Positions 37,535-47,254 of a DNA stretch of 64,000 nt are shown piece after piece. The notes under the pieces were generated by a model. The model was not told where the DNA came from. It worked only from the letters and a program-made list of their open reading frames with translations, and ran no database searches. The stretch is from Streptomyces rhizoryzae (lineage in GTDB: Bacteria > Actinomycetota > Actinomycetes > Streptomycetales > Streptomycetaceae). The DNA is taken from contig NZ_JALMUV010000033.1 of the NCBI RefSeq assembly GCF_023155275.1, positions 1 through 64,000 of the forward strand, written 5' to 3'. The first letter of the stretch is position 1. Every line of letters begins with the position of its first letter. The position numbers and the translations under genes were made by a program.

Positions 37535-37623
37535 GGCCGGAGCCGGGTCCGGGCGCATTGTCAGTGGCAGGCGTTAGCGTCATGGACGTGAAGCGATCGA
37601 CTCAAGCAAACCGGGTGGAACCC

Positions 37624-38745
<1,122 letters not shown>

Positions 38746-38752
38746 CCCCGGT

Positions 38753-39430
38753 ATGACACGGCGAACGGACTGGCCGGACAGCGCGGACCGGCCGGGCGGA
38801 GCCGGTGCGGCCGGCGACGCCGAGCACCGTAGTGGCCGGACGGGCGGCGCCGCCCGCAGGGACGGCGCCGCAGCCAGGGACGGCGGTGGTTCCGGTCCGT
38901 CGAGGGCCGGGTCGGGACCGCCGCGTACGCCCGAGGAGCAGGCGCGGGCGATCTGCCTGCGCCTGCTCACCGGGAGTCCGCGGACCCGCAAGCAGCTCGC
39001 CGACGCCCTGCGGGAGCGGGGCATCCCCGAGGAGGCCGCCAAGGAGGTGCTCGCCCGCTTCGAGGACGTCGGGCTGATCGACGACGCGGCGTTCGCCGGT
39101 GCCTGGGTCGAGTCCCGGCACCACGGCCGGGGCCTGGCCCGCCGCGCCCTGGCCCGGGAGCTGCGCACCAAGGGCGTGGACTCCGCCCTGATCGACGAGG
39201 CCGTCGGCCGTCTCGATCCGGCCCAGGAGGAGACCACCGCCCGGGAGCTGGTCGATCGCAAGCTCCGCGCCACCCGCGGCCTGGACCGCGACAAGCGGCT
39301 CCGCCGGCTGGCCGGCATGCTGGCCCGCAAGGGCTACCCGGAGGGCCTCGCGCTGCGCGTGGTCCGCCAGGCCCTCGCCGAGGAAGGCGAGGACCCGGAA
39401 CTCCTGGACCAGCACCTACCCGACGCCTGA
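38753..39430 (+). CDS. recX: Regulatory protein RecX
   Basis: A 225 aa inhibitor of RecA filaments. A disordered Gly/Arg-rich N-terminus (1-60) precedes three-helix RecX repeats (about 62-215): CLRLLTGSPRTRKQLADALRERG, VGLIDDAAFAGAWVESR, and LARELRTKGV. It starts 7 nt after the recA stop and is cotranscribed by read-through. The N-terminal extension is longer than in E. coli RecX. Confidence 0.93.
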   Translation: MTRRTDWPDSADRPGGAGAAGDAEHRSGRTGGAARRDGAAARDGGGSGPSRAGSGPPRTPEEQARAICLRLLTGSPRTRKQLADALRERGIPEEAAKEVLARFEDVGLIDDAAFAGAWVESRHHGRGLARRALARELRTKGVDSALIDEAVGRLDPAQEETTARELVDRKLRATRGLDRDKRLRRLAGMLARKGYPEGLALRVVRQALAEEGEDPELLDQHLPDA

Positions 39431-39510
39431 CCACCCGCCCCGTACCGCACGGACCCCAGAGCACCCGCCCCGCAAGACCGGGCGGCCCCCGCCGGCCGCC
39501 CCCCGGCCGG

Positions 39511-39888
39511 TCACCGTTCGACCGGGAGGCCCGCTGCTCGCCAGGCTTGGAAGCCGCCGATCAGGTCCGTTGCGCGGTGGAGGCCGAGGTCGTGCAGGGA
39601 GACCGCGGCGAGGCTGGAGGCGTAGCCCTCGTTGCAGACCACCACGACCGGGAGATCGTGGTGCGTGGCCTCGGGGAGGCGGTGGTCGCCGGTCGGGTCG
39701 AGGCGCCACTCCAGCTCGTTGCGTTCCACGATCAGCGCACCGGGGATGGTGCCGTCCCGCTCCCGCAGCCGGGCGTAGCGGATGTCCACCAGCAGCCCGC
39801 CGGACTCCCGGACCGCCGCTGCCTCCGCCGGGCCCACCCGGGTCAGCCCCTGCCGGGCCCGTGCCAGCAGTTCGTCGACCGCGCTCAT
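39511..39888 (-). CDS. Rhodanese-like sulfurtransferase
   Basis: A 125 aa single-domain rhodanese. The active-site loop VVVVCNEGYASS has catalytic C85, and VDIRYARLRERDGTIPGALIV and FQAWRAAGLPV are characteristic. Its ATG overlaps the cysteine dioxygenase stop by one base (TGATG), so translation is coupled. The pairing suggests handling of sulfane sulfur or sulfite released during cysteine oxidation. Confidence 0.9.
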   Translation of the reverse strand: MSAVDELLARARQGLTRVGPAEAAAVRESGGLLVDIRYARLRERDGTIPGALIVERNELEWRLDPTGDHRLPEATHHDLPVVVVCNEGYASSLAAVSLHDLGLHRATDLIGGFQAWRAAGLPVER

Positions 39889-40427
39889 CACCACTCCTCC
39901 GGACGTTCGACCTCTTCCAGGCGCAGTACTGCCCCGTTCCGGCTGTACCGCCGCATCAGTGGCAGCGGCGGGTAGTAGGCGTGCACCGACACCGCGTGGG
40001 TGTCGGGGGAGAGGTTGAGCACCTGGTGCACATGGTGCGGGCCGAACGCCCGGCCGCGGCCGTCGCGGAGCCGGCGCTCCCGGTCGACACCGTCGGCCAG
40101 CTCCAGGGTCTTCCAGCCCTCGGTGGGGATCGCGGCGGCCAGCGACTGCTCGGTCAGCTCGCCGGCGGCCGCCGCGAAGGCGCCGCGCGAACCGCCGTGG
40201 TCGTGCCACCCGGTGCCGGTACCGGGCGGCCAGCCGATCAGCCATGCCTCACTGCCGCCGGGGCCGTCCAGCCGGATCCAGGTACGGCCTTCGGGATCGA
40301 GGGGGAGCGCGGCGACCAGGGCCCGGTCGGCGGCGGTGCGGCGGGCGAAGGCGAGGAGTTCGGCGGCGCTGGGACCGCCGTCGTGCGCGGCGGCACGCGG
40401 GCGCACAGGGGTGACTGCTTCGGGCAC
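39888..40427 (-). CDS. cdo: Cysteine dioxygenase (type I)
   Basis: A 179 aa cupin-fold non-heme iron enzyme that oxidises cysteine to cysteine sulfinate. The three-histidine iron site is visible: HDHGGSRGAF supplies two and FGPHHVHQVLNL the third. SVHAYYPPLPLMRRY contains the conserved C-terminal tyrosine region. The first enzyme of the pair, it is followed by the coupled rhodanese. A Cys-containing mini reading frame and hairpin lie just upstream. Confidence 0.9.
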   Translation of the reverse strand: MPEAVTPVRPRAAAHDGGPSAAELLAFARRTAADRALVAALPLDPEGRTWIRLDGPGGSEAWLIGWPPGTGTGWHDHGGSRGAFAAAAGELTEQSLAAAIPTEGWKTLELADGVDRERRLRDGRGRAFGPHHVHQVLNLSPDTHAVSVHAYYPPLPLMRRYSRNGAVLRLEEVERPEEW

Positions 40428-40497
40428 GGGAACCGTCCTGAGTGATCGTGCGGAGGCGCGGCCGCCGGAGGGACCGGAGCGTGGCCGCGCGGGAGAA

Positions 40498-40520
40498 CCG
40501 CCGCGGTCAGGCCGCGGCGG
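40498..40520 (-). other. Hairpin upstream of cysteine dioxygenase
   Basis: A perfect 9-bp stem CCGCCGCGG/CCGCGGCGG (40498-40506 with 40512-40520) with a 5-nt loop. In the minus direction it begins 6 nt after the stop of a six-residue Cys peptide, an attenuator-like order. Confidence 0.45.
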
Positions 40521-40526
40521 GCGGGA

Positions 40527-40547
40527 TCAGCAGAACGGACGACACAT
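40527..40547 (-). CDS. Possible Cys-containing mini leader peptide (MCRPFC)
   Basis: A seven-codon frame, ATG to TGA, encodes MCRPFC, two cysteines in six residues, about 100 nt before the cysteine dioxygenase start. It has no clear RBS. By position it could sense Cys-tRNA charging, but such a short frame may be chance. Confidence 0.25.
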   Translation of the reverse strand: MCRPFC

Positions 40548-40605
40548 GCAACCCGCATAGCGGAGCAGGTCCAGGTGGACCCTCCGCCAGAATCGCGAGC
40601 TGTGA

Positions 40606-42468
40606 TCAGTCACTCTCGGAGTGAAGCACGGAGCTTCCCGGAGGGTCAACCGGGTGGGGGAGCGCGACGGGAGCCCCGGGAGCGGACGGGCCGGCCGGCC
40701 GGGCACCGTCCCCCGGGGGCGCCGCGGCCGCCTGATCCGCCGCGCCGTCCGCCGGGTCCGCCGGGCCCACCGGGGCCGCCGGGCCCGCCGCGCCGTCCGC
40801 CCCGGGCACCCCGCCGCGCACCGCCTCCGCGCACGCGGTCAGCCCGTCCGGGCGGACCCCGCCGAGCGCGGCGACCAGATGGCCGTCCGGGCGCACCACC
40901 AGCACGGTGTGCGCGGCGGCGCCCGGATACGCCTCGGCGACCAGCACCTCGGCCGGCATCGGCAGCGCGGCGGCCGCCTCGGTCAGCCGGGGCATCAGGC
41001 CCGCCGACTGCCAGTGCCGCCGGTCCCAGACGCCGGTGCCGGGGGCCACCAGGACCACCAGCAGCCCCCGCCCGAGCCGGTCCCGCAGCCCCACCGATGC
41101 GCCGTCGGACGCGGTGACCGGAACGTCCGCCACCGGCGCCCCCGGAGCCGTCCCGACCGCCACCTCCCCGGGCAGCCCGGGCGGCACCGCCAGCGGCGTC
41201 CGCGGATAGGACGGGGCCGCGCCGAGCGGGCCGCGGCCCAGGTGCCCGTCGGTCAGCAGGGTGCTGCGGCCGCGCGCCGCGCCCGGCAGCACCGTCCGCC
41301 AGCGCACCGCGGCGCCGTCCCGCAGCAGCGGCAGCGCCGAGTCGGCGGCCCGCAGCCGGGCGGCGACCGCGCCCCGCCGCTCGGCCTGGTAGCTGTCCAG
41401 CAGGGTCTCGGTGGCGCCGTGGTGCCAGGCCAGGCCCAGCTTCCAGGCGAGGTTCCCGGCATCCCGCAGACCCTCGTCCAGCCCCTGGGTGCCCAGCGCG
41501 CCCAGCAGATGGGCGGCGTCCCCGGCGAGGAAGGCCCGCCCCCGCCGCCAGGTCCGGGCCAGCCGGTGGTGGACGGTGTGGACGCCGGTGTCGAGCAGGT
41601 CGTAGGGCGGCACCAGGCCGGTGGGCCCGGGCCCGCCCGCGGCCCCGCCGTCGCCGCTGCCGGGGGCGTCCGCCTCCGCCGCCCAGCCGGCCAGCGAGTC
41701 GCGGATCCGGGCCACCAGCGCGTCCGGGGTCACCAGCTCGCGCCCCGGCGGCAGCAGCCAGTCCAGCCGCCACACCCCGCCGGGCAGCGGGCGGGCGGAC
41801 ACCTCGCTGACCCGGCCGCCGCCGTTCCGGGCCGGCGAACGGTGCAGCAGCGCCTCGCCCGGCCAGGGGAGTTCGGTGCGCAGCGCGGCCACCGCGTGCC
41901 GTTCGACGGCGGTGCGGCCCGGGAAGCGGATGTCGAGCAGTTTGCGGACGGTGGACCGCGGGCCGTCGCAGCCGACGAGATAACTCCCGCGCCACCACGT
42001 GCCGTTGGCGCCCCGGGTCTGCGCGCTGACGCCCTTGGCGTCCTGTTCGACGGCGGCCAGCCGGCTGCCGGTGACGACCTGGGCGAGCGGTTCGCCGGCC
42101 AGCGCGGCACGCAGCGCGCCGGTCAGCGCGTGTTGCGGGAGGTGCACCGGGGGCGCGGGCGCGGCAGGCCCCTCCCGGTCCGCGCCGCCGGTGCCGCAGC
42201 CGGTGAAGGCGACCCGTTCCAGCAGCCGGCGGCGGCGCATGGTGCGCCAGGCCGACCAGCGGGCGCCGGCGCTCTCCAGGGCCTCCGCGCAGCCGAGCCG
42301 GGCCGCGAACGCCGCGGTGTCCGGGCGCAGCACGACGGTCCGCGCGAGCCGGGGCTCCTCCTGGCCGCCGGTCTCGTCGAGGACCACGACCGGGACCGCG
42401 TGGCGGGTCAGGGCGAGGGCGAGGGTGAGGCCGACCGGGCCGGCCCCCACCACGATCACCGGCTCCAC
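40606..42468 (-). CDS. FAD-dependent aromatic hydroxylase-type monooxygenase
   Basis: A 620 aa flavoprotein of the PHBH/phenol-hydroxylase class. It has GxGxxG at the N-terminus (VIVVGAGPVGLTLALAL), the second FAD motif GDAAHLLGALGTQGLDEGLRDAGNLAWKL and a thioredoxin-like C-terminal domain (about 440-560: VLVAPGTGVWD, VLVVRPDGHLVAALGG). The substrate is unknown. An Ala/Pro/Gly tail of 60 residues follows. GTG 42468 is chosen because GGGAG lies 8-9 nt upstream and the motif starts at residue 3; the open frame farther upstream runs through a terminator hairpin. Confidence 0.82.
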   Translation of the reverse strand: MEPVIVVGAGPVGLTLALALTRHAVPVVVLDETGGQEEPRLARTVVLRPDTAAFAARLGCAEALESAGARWSAWRTMRRRRLLERVAFTGCGTGGADREGPAAPAPPVHLPQHALTGALRAALAGEPLAQVVTGSRLAAVEQDAKGVSAQTRGANGTWWRGSYLVGCDGPRSTVRKLLDIRFPGRTAVERHAVAALRTELPWPGEALLHRSPARNGGGRVSEVSARPLPGGVWRLDWLLPPGRELVTPDALVARIRDSLAGWAAEADAPGSGDGGAAGGPGPTGLVPPYDLLDTGVHTVHHRLARTWRRGRAFLAGDAAHLLGALGTQGLDEGLRDAGNLAWKLGLAWHHGATETLLDSYQAERRGAVAARLRAADSALPLLRDGAAVRWRTVLPGAARGRSTLLTDGHLGRGPLGAAPSYPRTPLAVPPGLPGEVAVGTAPGAPVADVPVTASDGASVGLRDRLGRGLLVVLVAPGTGVWDRRHWQSAGLMPRLTEAAAALPMPAEVLVAEAYPGAAAHTVLVVRPDGHLVAALGGVRPDGLTACAEAVRGGVPGADGAAGPAAPVGPADPADGAADQAAAAPPGDGARPAGPSAPGAPVALPHPVDPPGSSVLHSESD

Positions 42469-42579
42469 GGGGCGGCTCCCTGGATCCGGCGGTACGTACG
42501 GGACGTGCGGGAACGGGCGGTGGGCGGCCGGTGCGTGATCACACAGCGTATGCAACCCACTGCGGCGGCCCTCGTCAAG

Positions 42580-42617
42580 TGACGGAGGCGGTGGCGCCGT
42601 TGCCACCGCCTCCGTCA
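42580..42617 (-). terminator. Terminator hairpin after gluD
   Basis: A perfect 16-bp stem (42580-42595 with 42602-42617) with loop GCCGTT lies 35 nt after the gluD stop. It should end the gluABCD transcript before the monooxygenase gene. Confidence 0.8.
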
Positions 42618-42652
42618 CGGTCCGCTTCCGGCCGCGCGCGGCCGGCGTCCCG

Positions 42653-43588
42653 TCAGTCCTTCGCGGGGGCCGGGGCCTCCGAGGCCGGGCCCGCGGCGTC
42701 CGTGGCGCCGGCGGCCGCCACCGGCTCGGCGGCCGCGGCCACCCCGATGCCGGTCCGGGTCCGCCGCCCGCGCCGCTCGATCCAGTTGGCCAGGCCGGAC
42801 AGCGCCAGGCACATCGCCACGTAGATGCTGCCGATGACGATGATCACCGGGATGTAGGTGTCGTTCCCGTTCACGATGATGTTGGTGCTCATCAGGCGGG
42901 CGGTGTAGAGGAGTTCCTCGTAGGTGACGATGTAGCCGAGCGAGGTGTCCTTCAGGGTCACCACCAGCTGGCTGATGATCGTCGGCAGCATCGCCCGGAC
43001 CGCCTGCGGGATCAGCACGGTGGTCATGACCTGCGTCTTGCTCATGCCCAGCGCGTACGCGGCTTCCCGCTGGCCCTTGGGGACGGCGTTGATGCCGGCC
43101 CGCAGCACTTCGGCCTGCACCGAACCGTTGTAGACCGTCAGCCCCGCGACCAGCGCCCAGAACTGCGGCTGGCTGCCGGACAGGCCCAGCGCGTCCCGGT
43201 TGCTCAGCAGGATGACCCACAGGGCGTAGATGGTGATCAGCAGCGGGACCGCGCGGAACAGCTCGATGAATCCGGTGGCGAACCAGCGGACCGGCTTGTG
43301 GTCGGAGAGCCGGGCCACCGCCAGCAGCAGGCCCAGGACCAGCGACAGCACACCGGCCACCGCGAAGACCTGGAGGGTCGCCAGGACGCCGTCGCGGATG
43401 CCGGTGCGGACCCCGGCGTAGTTGAAGATCTGCCAGACCGCCGGGTCCAGCTGGCCCTTGGCGTTCAGCCGCAGGACCGCGAAGGCGACCAGCCCCAGCA
43501 CTGCCAGGACGCCGACCACGCTGTAGACGCGGTTGCGGGCCTTCGCCCTCGGCCCCGGCACGTCGTAGAGGACGCTCGCACCACTCAT
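42653..43588 (-). CDS. gluD: Glutamate ABC transporter permease GluD
   Basis: A 311 aa HisMQ/GlnP-type permease with about five membrane helices. GIRDGVLATLQVF at the start of the permease core and the ATPase-contact loop EAAYALGMSKTQVMTTVLIPQAVRAMLP are typical. The long N-terminal part and an Ala-rich C-terminal tail (from about 275) are extra to the family core. It is the last gene of gluABCD and pairs with GluC as the transmembrane heterodimer. Confidence 0.93.
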   Translation of the reverse strand: MSGASVLYDVPGPRAKARNRVYSVVGVLAVLGLVAFAVLRLNAKGQLDPAVWQIFNYAGVRTGIRDGVLATLQVFAVAGVLSLVLGLLLAVARLSDHKPVRWFATGFIELFRAVPLLITIYALWVILLSNRDALGLSGSQPQFWALVAGLTVYNGSVQAEVLRAGINAVPKGQREAAYALGMSKTQVMTTVLIPQAVRAMLPTIISQLVVTLKDTSLGYIVTYEELLYTARLMSTNIIVNGNDTYIPVIIVIGSIYVAMCLALSGLANWIERRGRRTRTGIGVAAAAEPVAAAGATDAAGPASEAPAPAKD

Positions 43589-43679
43589 GCCCTTACCTCG
43601 CTTCGTCCCGCCCCGCCGGTGCGCGGCGACGGCGCCCTTCGGTCCGTGTCGTTCCTGGTGTTCCGGCCGTCGTGTGCGT

Positions 43680-44327
43680 TCACCGGGCGACCCCCAGCCG
43701 GCGCTCCACCAGCCGGAACAGGCCGCTGATCGAGAAGGTGATGACGAGGTAGGCCAGCGCCGTCCACAGGAAGATCCAGGCGATCGCGTAGCCCTTGTCG
43801 TTGAGCAGCTTGGAGACGTTGAACAGCTCGCCGTAGCCGAACGCGCCGGCGATCGCGGAGTTCTTGGTGAGCGCGATGATGATGCTGCTCAGCGGCGGGA
43901 TCACGGTCCGGGTCGCCTGCGGCAGGACGACCATCCGCAGGGTCTGGGCGAAGGTCATGCCCAGGCTGCGGGCCGCCTCCGCCTGCCCCAGCGGCACGGT
44001 GGTGATACCGGCCCGCACCGCCTCGCACACGAACGAGGAGGTGTAGAAGCCGAGCGCCAGCGTCCCCAGGACGTACGGGCTGGCGCCCTGGAAGAGGATC
44101 TGCGGCACGACGAAGAACGCGACCAGGAAGAGCAGCGTCAGCGGCGTGTTGCGCAGCACCGTCACCCAGGCCGTGCCGAAGGCGCGCAGCGGCGGGACCG
44201 GCGAGACCCGGAAACCGGCTATGAGCACGCCGAGCACCAGCGCGAGCAGGGCGCTGGACACGGTGATCGCCAGGGTTCCGAGGAACCCGTCCCGGAACTC
44301 GGGCAGGTAATCGAGGAGTACGTTCAT
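43680..44327 (-). CDS. gluC: Glutamate ABC transporter permease GluC
   Basis: A 215 aa HisMQ-type permease with five helices. FRDGFLGTLAITVSSALLAL and the EAA loop EAARSLGMTFAQTLRMVVLPQATRTVIPPL mark the family. It is short, with no extra domain. It lies between gluB (119 nt) and gluD (91 nt). Confidence 0.93.
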   Translation of the reverse strand: MNVLLDYLPEFRDGFLGTLAITVSSALLALVLGVLIAGFRVSPVPPLRAFGTAWVTVLRNTPLTLLFLVAFFVVPQILFQGASPYVLGTLALGFYTSSFVCEAVRAGITTVPLGQAEAARSLGMTFAQTLRMVVLPQATRTVIPPLSSIIIALTKNSAIAGAFGYGELFNVSKLLNDKGYAIAWIFLWTALAYLVITFSISGLFRLVERRLGVAR

Positions 44328-44446
44328 GGGGTCTCCGCGGTAGCGGTCGGGTCGGCGGCGGGATGGCGGCGGGCGGAAGACGGCGCGCCCCGTACACCCG
44401 CCGCGGCGGGCGTACGGGGCGGCGCTGTCCGGTGGGTGCGCTGCGC

Positions 44447-45358
44447 CTAGTAGCGCGGCAGCGGCGTCTCCGGCGCGACGTACGGGGAGCCGGACTTGCC
44501 GAGCGTGCCCTCGTACGCCTTCTTGTAGTCGCCGTTCTTGATGTGGTTCTCCAGCGCGGTGGTGATCGCGTCGCGCAGGGCCTTGTCGTCCTTGTTCATG
44601 CCGACGCCGTAGGGCTCCTTGGTGAAGGGCTTGCCGACGACCCGCAGCTTCTCGGGGCGCTGGGCGGCGTAGCCCTTGAGGATCGCGTCGTCGGTGGTGA
44701 CCGCGTCGACCGACCCGTCCAGCAGGGACTTCACGCAGTCCGAGTACTTCGACAGCTCCGTGGTGACCGCGCCGTACTTGGGCTTCTTGATCTCCTGGAG
44801 CGGGGTGGAGCCGACGATCGAGCAGACCTTCTTGCCCTTGAGGGCGTCCGGCCCGGTGATGGCCTTGTCGTCCTTGCGGACCAGCAGGTCGGCGCCGGCG
44901 GTGTAGTACGGGCCCGCGAAGCCGACCTGCTTCTTGCGCTCGTCGTTGATGGTGTACGTACCGACGTAGTAGTCGACCTGACCCTTGGAGATGGTGGTCT
45001 CGCGGATGTTGGAGTCGATGGTGTCGAACTTGATCTGCTTCTCGGAGAAGCCGAGGTCGGCCGCGATCATCTTGGCGACCTCGATGTCGAAACCGGAGTA
45101 CTTGTTGGTCGCCGGGTCCTTGAAACCGAGGAACGGCTGGTCGGCCTTGACGCCGATGGTGATCTGACCGGCCTTCTGCGCCTTCTTCAGCGTCGCCGAG
45201 TCGATCTTCACGTCCTTGGCGACCGGGTACGTGCCGCTGAAGACCTCGGCGCCGGGCTGCTTGTCGCCCGCCGTACCGGACTGGCCCCCGCACGCGGTCG
45301 CCGTCGCCGCCAGCGCGAGCACCACCGCGCCCGCCGCAGCCGTCTTACGCATCCTCAT
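44447..45358 (-). CDS. gluB: Glutamate ABC transporter substrate-binding lipoprotein GluB
   Basis: A 303 aa solute-binding lipoprotein. The signal peptide ends in lipobox LAATATAC, so the cysteine near residue 21 is lipidated. The mature SBP_bac_3 fold shows GVKADQPFLGFKDP, YSGFDIEVAKMIAADLG, NIRETTISKGQVD and DAVTTDDAILKGYA, as in Glu/Asp-binding proteins. ATG 45358 (MRMRK) is chosen because AAAGG precedes it by 9 nt; the ATG at 45367 directly abuts that site. Confidence 0.93.
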   Translation of the reverse strand: MRMRKTAAAGAVVLALAATATACGGQSGTAGDKQPGAEVFSGTYPVAKDVKIDSATLKKAQKAGQITIGVKADQPFLGFKDPATNKYSGFDIEVAKMIAADLGFSEKQIKFDTIDSNIRETTISKGQVDYYVGTYTINDERKKQVGFAGPYYTAGADLLVRKDDKAITGPDALKGKKVCSIVGSTPLQEIKKPKYGAVTTELSKYSDCVKSLLDGSVDAVTTDDAILKGYAAQRPEKLRVVGKPFTKEPYGVGMNKDDKALRDAITTALENHIKNGDYKKAYEGTLGKSGSPYVAPETPLPRY

Positions 45359-45414
45359 GGTGAACATCCTTTGAATCAGGCGGTGTTGGCAATCATGGTG
45401 GCCCAACCGCGGCC

Positions 45415-46200
45415 TCAGTGGTGGAGGATCTTCGACAGGAAGTCCTTCGCCCGGTCGCTGCGCGGGTTGTCGAAGAACTGCGTCGGCTCGGCCTCTTCGA
45501 TGATCTTGCCGTCCGCCATGAAGACGACCCGGTTCGCCGCGGAGCGGGCGAACCCCATCTCGTGGGTGACCACGACCATGGTCATGCCCTCCCGGGCGAG
45601 CTGCTGCATGACCTCCAGCACCTCGTTGATCATCTCCGGGTCCAGCGCCGAGGTCGGCTCGTCGAAGAGCATCACCTTCGGGTCCATCGCCAGCGCGCGG
45701 GCGATCGCCACCCGCTGCTGCTGGCCGCCGGAGAGCTGGGCGGGGTACTTCTCCGCCTGGGCGCCGACGCCGACCCGGTCGAGCAGCGTGCGGGCCTTCT
45801 TCTCCGCGGCCGCCTTCTCCGTCCTGCGGACCTTGGTCTGGCCCAGCATCACGTTCTCCAGCACCGTCTTGTGCGCGAAGAGGTTGAAGGACTGGAACAC
45901 CATGCCCACATCGGCGCGCAGCCGGGCCAGTTCGCGGCCCTCCTGCGGCAGCGGCTTGCCGTCGATGGCGATGGTGCCGGTGTCTATGGTCTCCAGGCGG
46001 TTGATCGTGCGGCAGAGGGTGGACTTGCCGGACCCGGAGGGGCCGATCACCACCACCACCTCACCGCGCCGGATCGTCAGGTTGATGTCCTGGAGCACGT
46101 GCAGCGCGCCGAAGTGCTTGTTCACCTTGTCCAGCACGACCAACGGGTCCCCCGCGGGCGCGGCACCCCCGGCGTTCTCGGTCACCGGTACTTCGCTCAT
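45415..46200 (-). CDS. gluA: Glutamate ABC transporter ATP-binding protein GluA
   Basis: A 261 aa polar-amino-acid ABC ATPase. Walker A GPSGSGKS, Q-loop VFQSFNLF, signature LSGGQQQR, Walker B VMLFDEPTSALD and H-loop VTHEMGFA are all intact. It is the first gene of the gluABCD uptake operon, divergent from gluR-gluK. A strong AGGAGG site precedes the ATG, and the promoter region holds a 9-10-9 inverted repeat. Confidence 0.95.
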   Translation of the reverse strand: MSEVPVTENAGGAAPAGDPLVVLDKVNKHFGALHVLQDINLTIRRGEVVVVIGPSGSGKSTLCRTINRLETIDTGTIAIDGKPLPQEGRELARLRADVGMVFQSFNLFAHKTVLENVMLGQTKVRRTEKAAAEKKARTLLDRVGVGAQAEKYPAQLSGGQQQRVAIARALAMDPKVMLFDEPTSALDPEMINEVLEVMQQLAREGMTMVVVTHEMGFARSAANRVVFMADGKIIEEAEPTQFFDNPRSDRAKDFLSKILHH

Positions 46201-46233
46201 CGGCGTACAGCTCCGTCCTCCTCGGTTGGGAGG

Positions 46234-46265
46234 ACCCTAATGACGCCCCGCGACCAGCGTCATTA
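46234..46265 (-). promoter_or_regulatory. gluA promoter with 9-10-9 inverted-repeat operator
   Basis: A perfect inverted repeat TAATGACGC-N10-GCGTCATTA (46238-46265 on the plus strand). On the minus strand its first arm contains a -35-like ATGACG (46258-46263). The second arm runs into -10 TAGGGT (46234-46239), with 18 nt between the hexamers. A dimer bound here would cover the whole promoter. GluR is the obvious candidate. Confidence 0.62.
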
Positions 46266-46413
46266 CATCTGAGGGAGAATTGAGCATAACGATCCGGCCG
46301 CAAACGGACACACGGGGTGAAGACCGGTGCGGCCCGGCCGCGCCGCGGTCACCGTCCGTGTCCCGGCGGCGTACCGGCTGGGTAACGGATCGCGGTCCGG
46401 AGGGGGCCGCCCC

Positions 46414-46444
46414 TTGACGGGCGGGCCGCCCATCGCCGTAGATG
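46414..46444 (+). promoter_or_regulatory. Candidate gluR promoter
   Basis: TTGACG (46414-46419) and TAGATG (46439-46444), 19 nt apart, precede gluR by 36 nt. The spacing is slightly long. A strong GGGAGGAGGG ribosome-binding site follows. Confidence 0.4.
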
Positions 46445-46480
46445 CCCTGTGGCCCGTAAGCGCACCGGGAGGAGGGCCGG

Positions 46481-47239
46481 ATGAGACTGCTGCTCGTCGA
46501 GGACGATGACCACGTCGCCGCGGCGCTGTCCGCGGTGCTGGCCCGGCACGGCCTGACCGTCGTGCACGCCCGCAGCGGCGGGGAGGCGCTACAGGCCCTG
46601 CTGCCCGACGACGCCGAGCCGTTCGCGGTGGTGCTGCTCGACCTCGGCCTGCCCGACCAGGACGGCTTCGAGGTGTGCGGCCGGATCCGCAAGGTCTCGG
46701 CCACGCCGGTCATCATGGTCACCGCGCGCGCCGACGTCCGCTCCCGGATACACGGCCTCAACCTCGGCGCCGACGACTACGTCGTCAAGCCCTACGACAC
46801 CGGTGAGCTCCTCGCCCGGATCCACGCGGTGAGCCGGCGCACCGCCACCGGGGCCCCGGCCGGACCGGCCGGCGGCACCGAGCAGCCCCCCGACGACGGC
46901 GGCCCCCGCGAACCCCTCCGGCTCGGCCCGCTCGCCATCGAACTCCCCACCCGTCAGGTGGTGGTGGACGGTGCCGCGGTCCCGCTCACCCGCAAGGAGT
47001 TCGACCTGCTCGCCCTGCTCGCGCAGCGCCCCGGGGTGGTCTTCCGCCGGGAGCAGATCATCAGTGAGGTGTGGCGGACGAGCTGGGAGGGCACCGGCCG
47101 CACCCTGGAGGTGCACATCGCCTCGCTCCGCGCCAAGCTGCGGATGCCGGCGCTGATCGAGACGGTCCGCGGGGTCGGCTACCGCCTGGTCGTGCCGGCC
47201 GCGGGCCCGGCCGCGGGCGCCCGCCCGGCCGCCCCCTGA
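46481..47239 (+). CDS. gluR: OmpR-family response regulator GluR
   Basis: A 252 aa response regulator. The receiver has D54 (LLDLGLPDQDG), VTARAD and VKPYD. A Pro/Gly/Asp-rich linker (about 125-150) leads to an OmpR/PhoB winged helix (about 150-240: LTRKEFDLLALLAQRPGVVFRREQIISEVW, TLEVHIASLRAKL, VRGVGYRLV). In S. coelicolor the divergent pair GluR-GluK senses glutamate and activates gluABCD, and the same arrangement is present here. Confidence 0.9.
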   Translation: MRLLLVEDDDHVAAALSAVLARHGLTVVHARSGGEALQALLPDDAEPFAVVLLDLGLPDQDGFEVCGRIRKVSATPVIMVTARADVRSRIHGLNLGADDYVVKPYDTGELLARIHAVSRRTATGAPAGPAGGTEQPPDDGGPREPLRLGPLAIELPTRQVVVDGAAVPLTRKEFDLLALLAQRPGVVFRREQIISEVWRTSWEGTGRTLEVHIASLRAKLRMPALIETVRGVGYRLVVPAAGPAAGARPAAP

Positions 47240-47254
47240 CGGCTGCCCCGGGCC

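Noticed and set aside
42469..42618. Fifty-residue N-terminal extension of the FAD monooxygenase
   Set aside because: The extension would be encoded across the gluD terminator hairpin and places extra residues before the FAD-binding glycine motif; GTG 42468 has an RBS.
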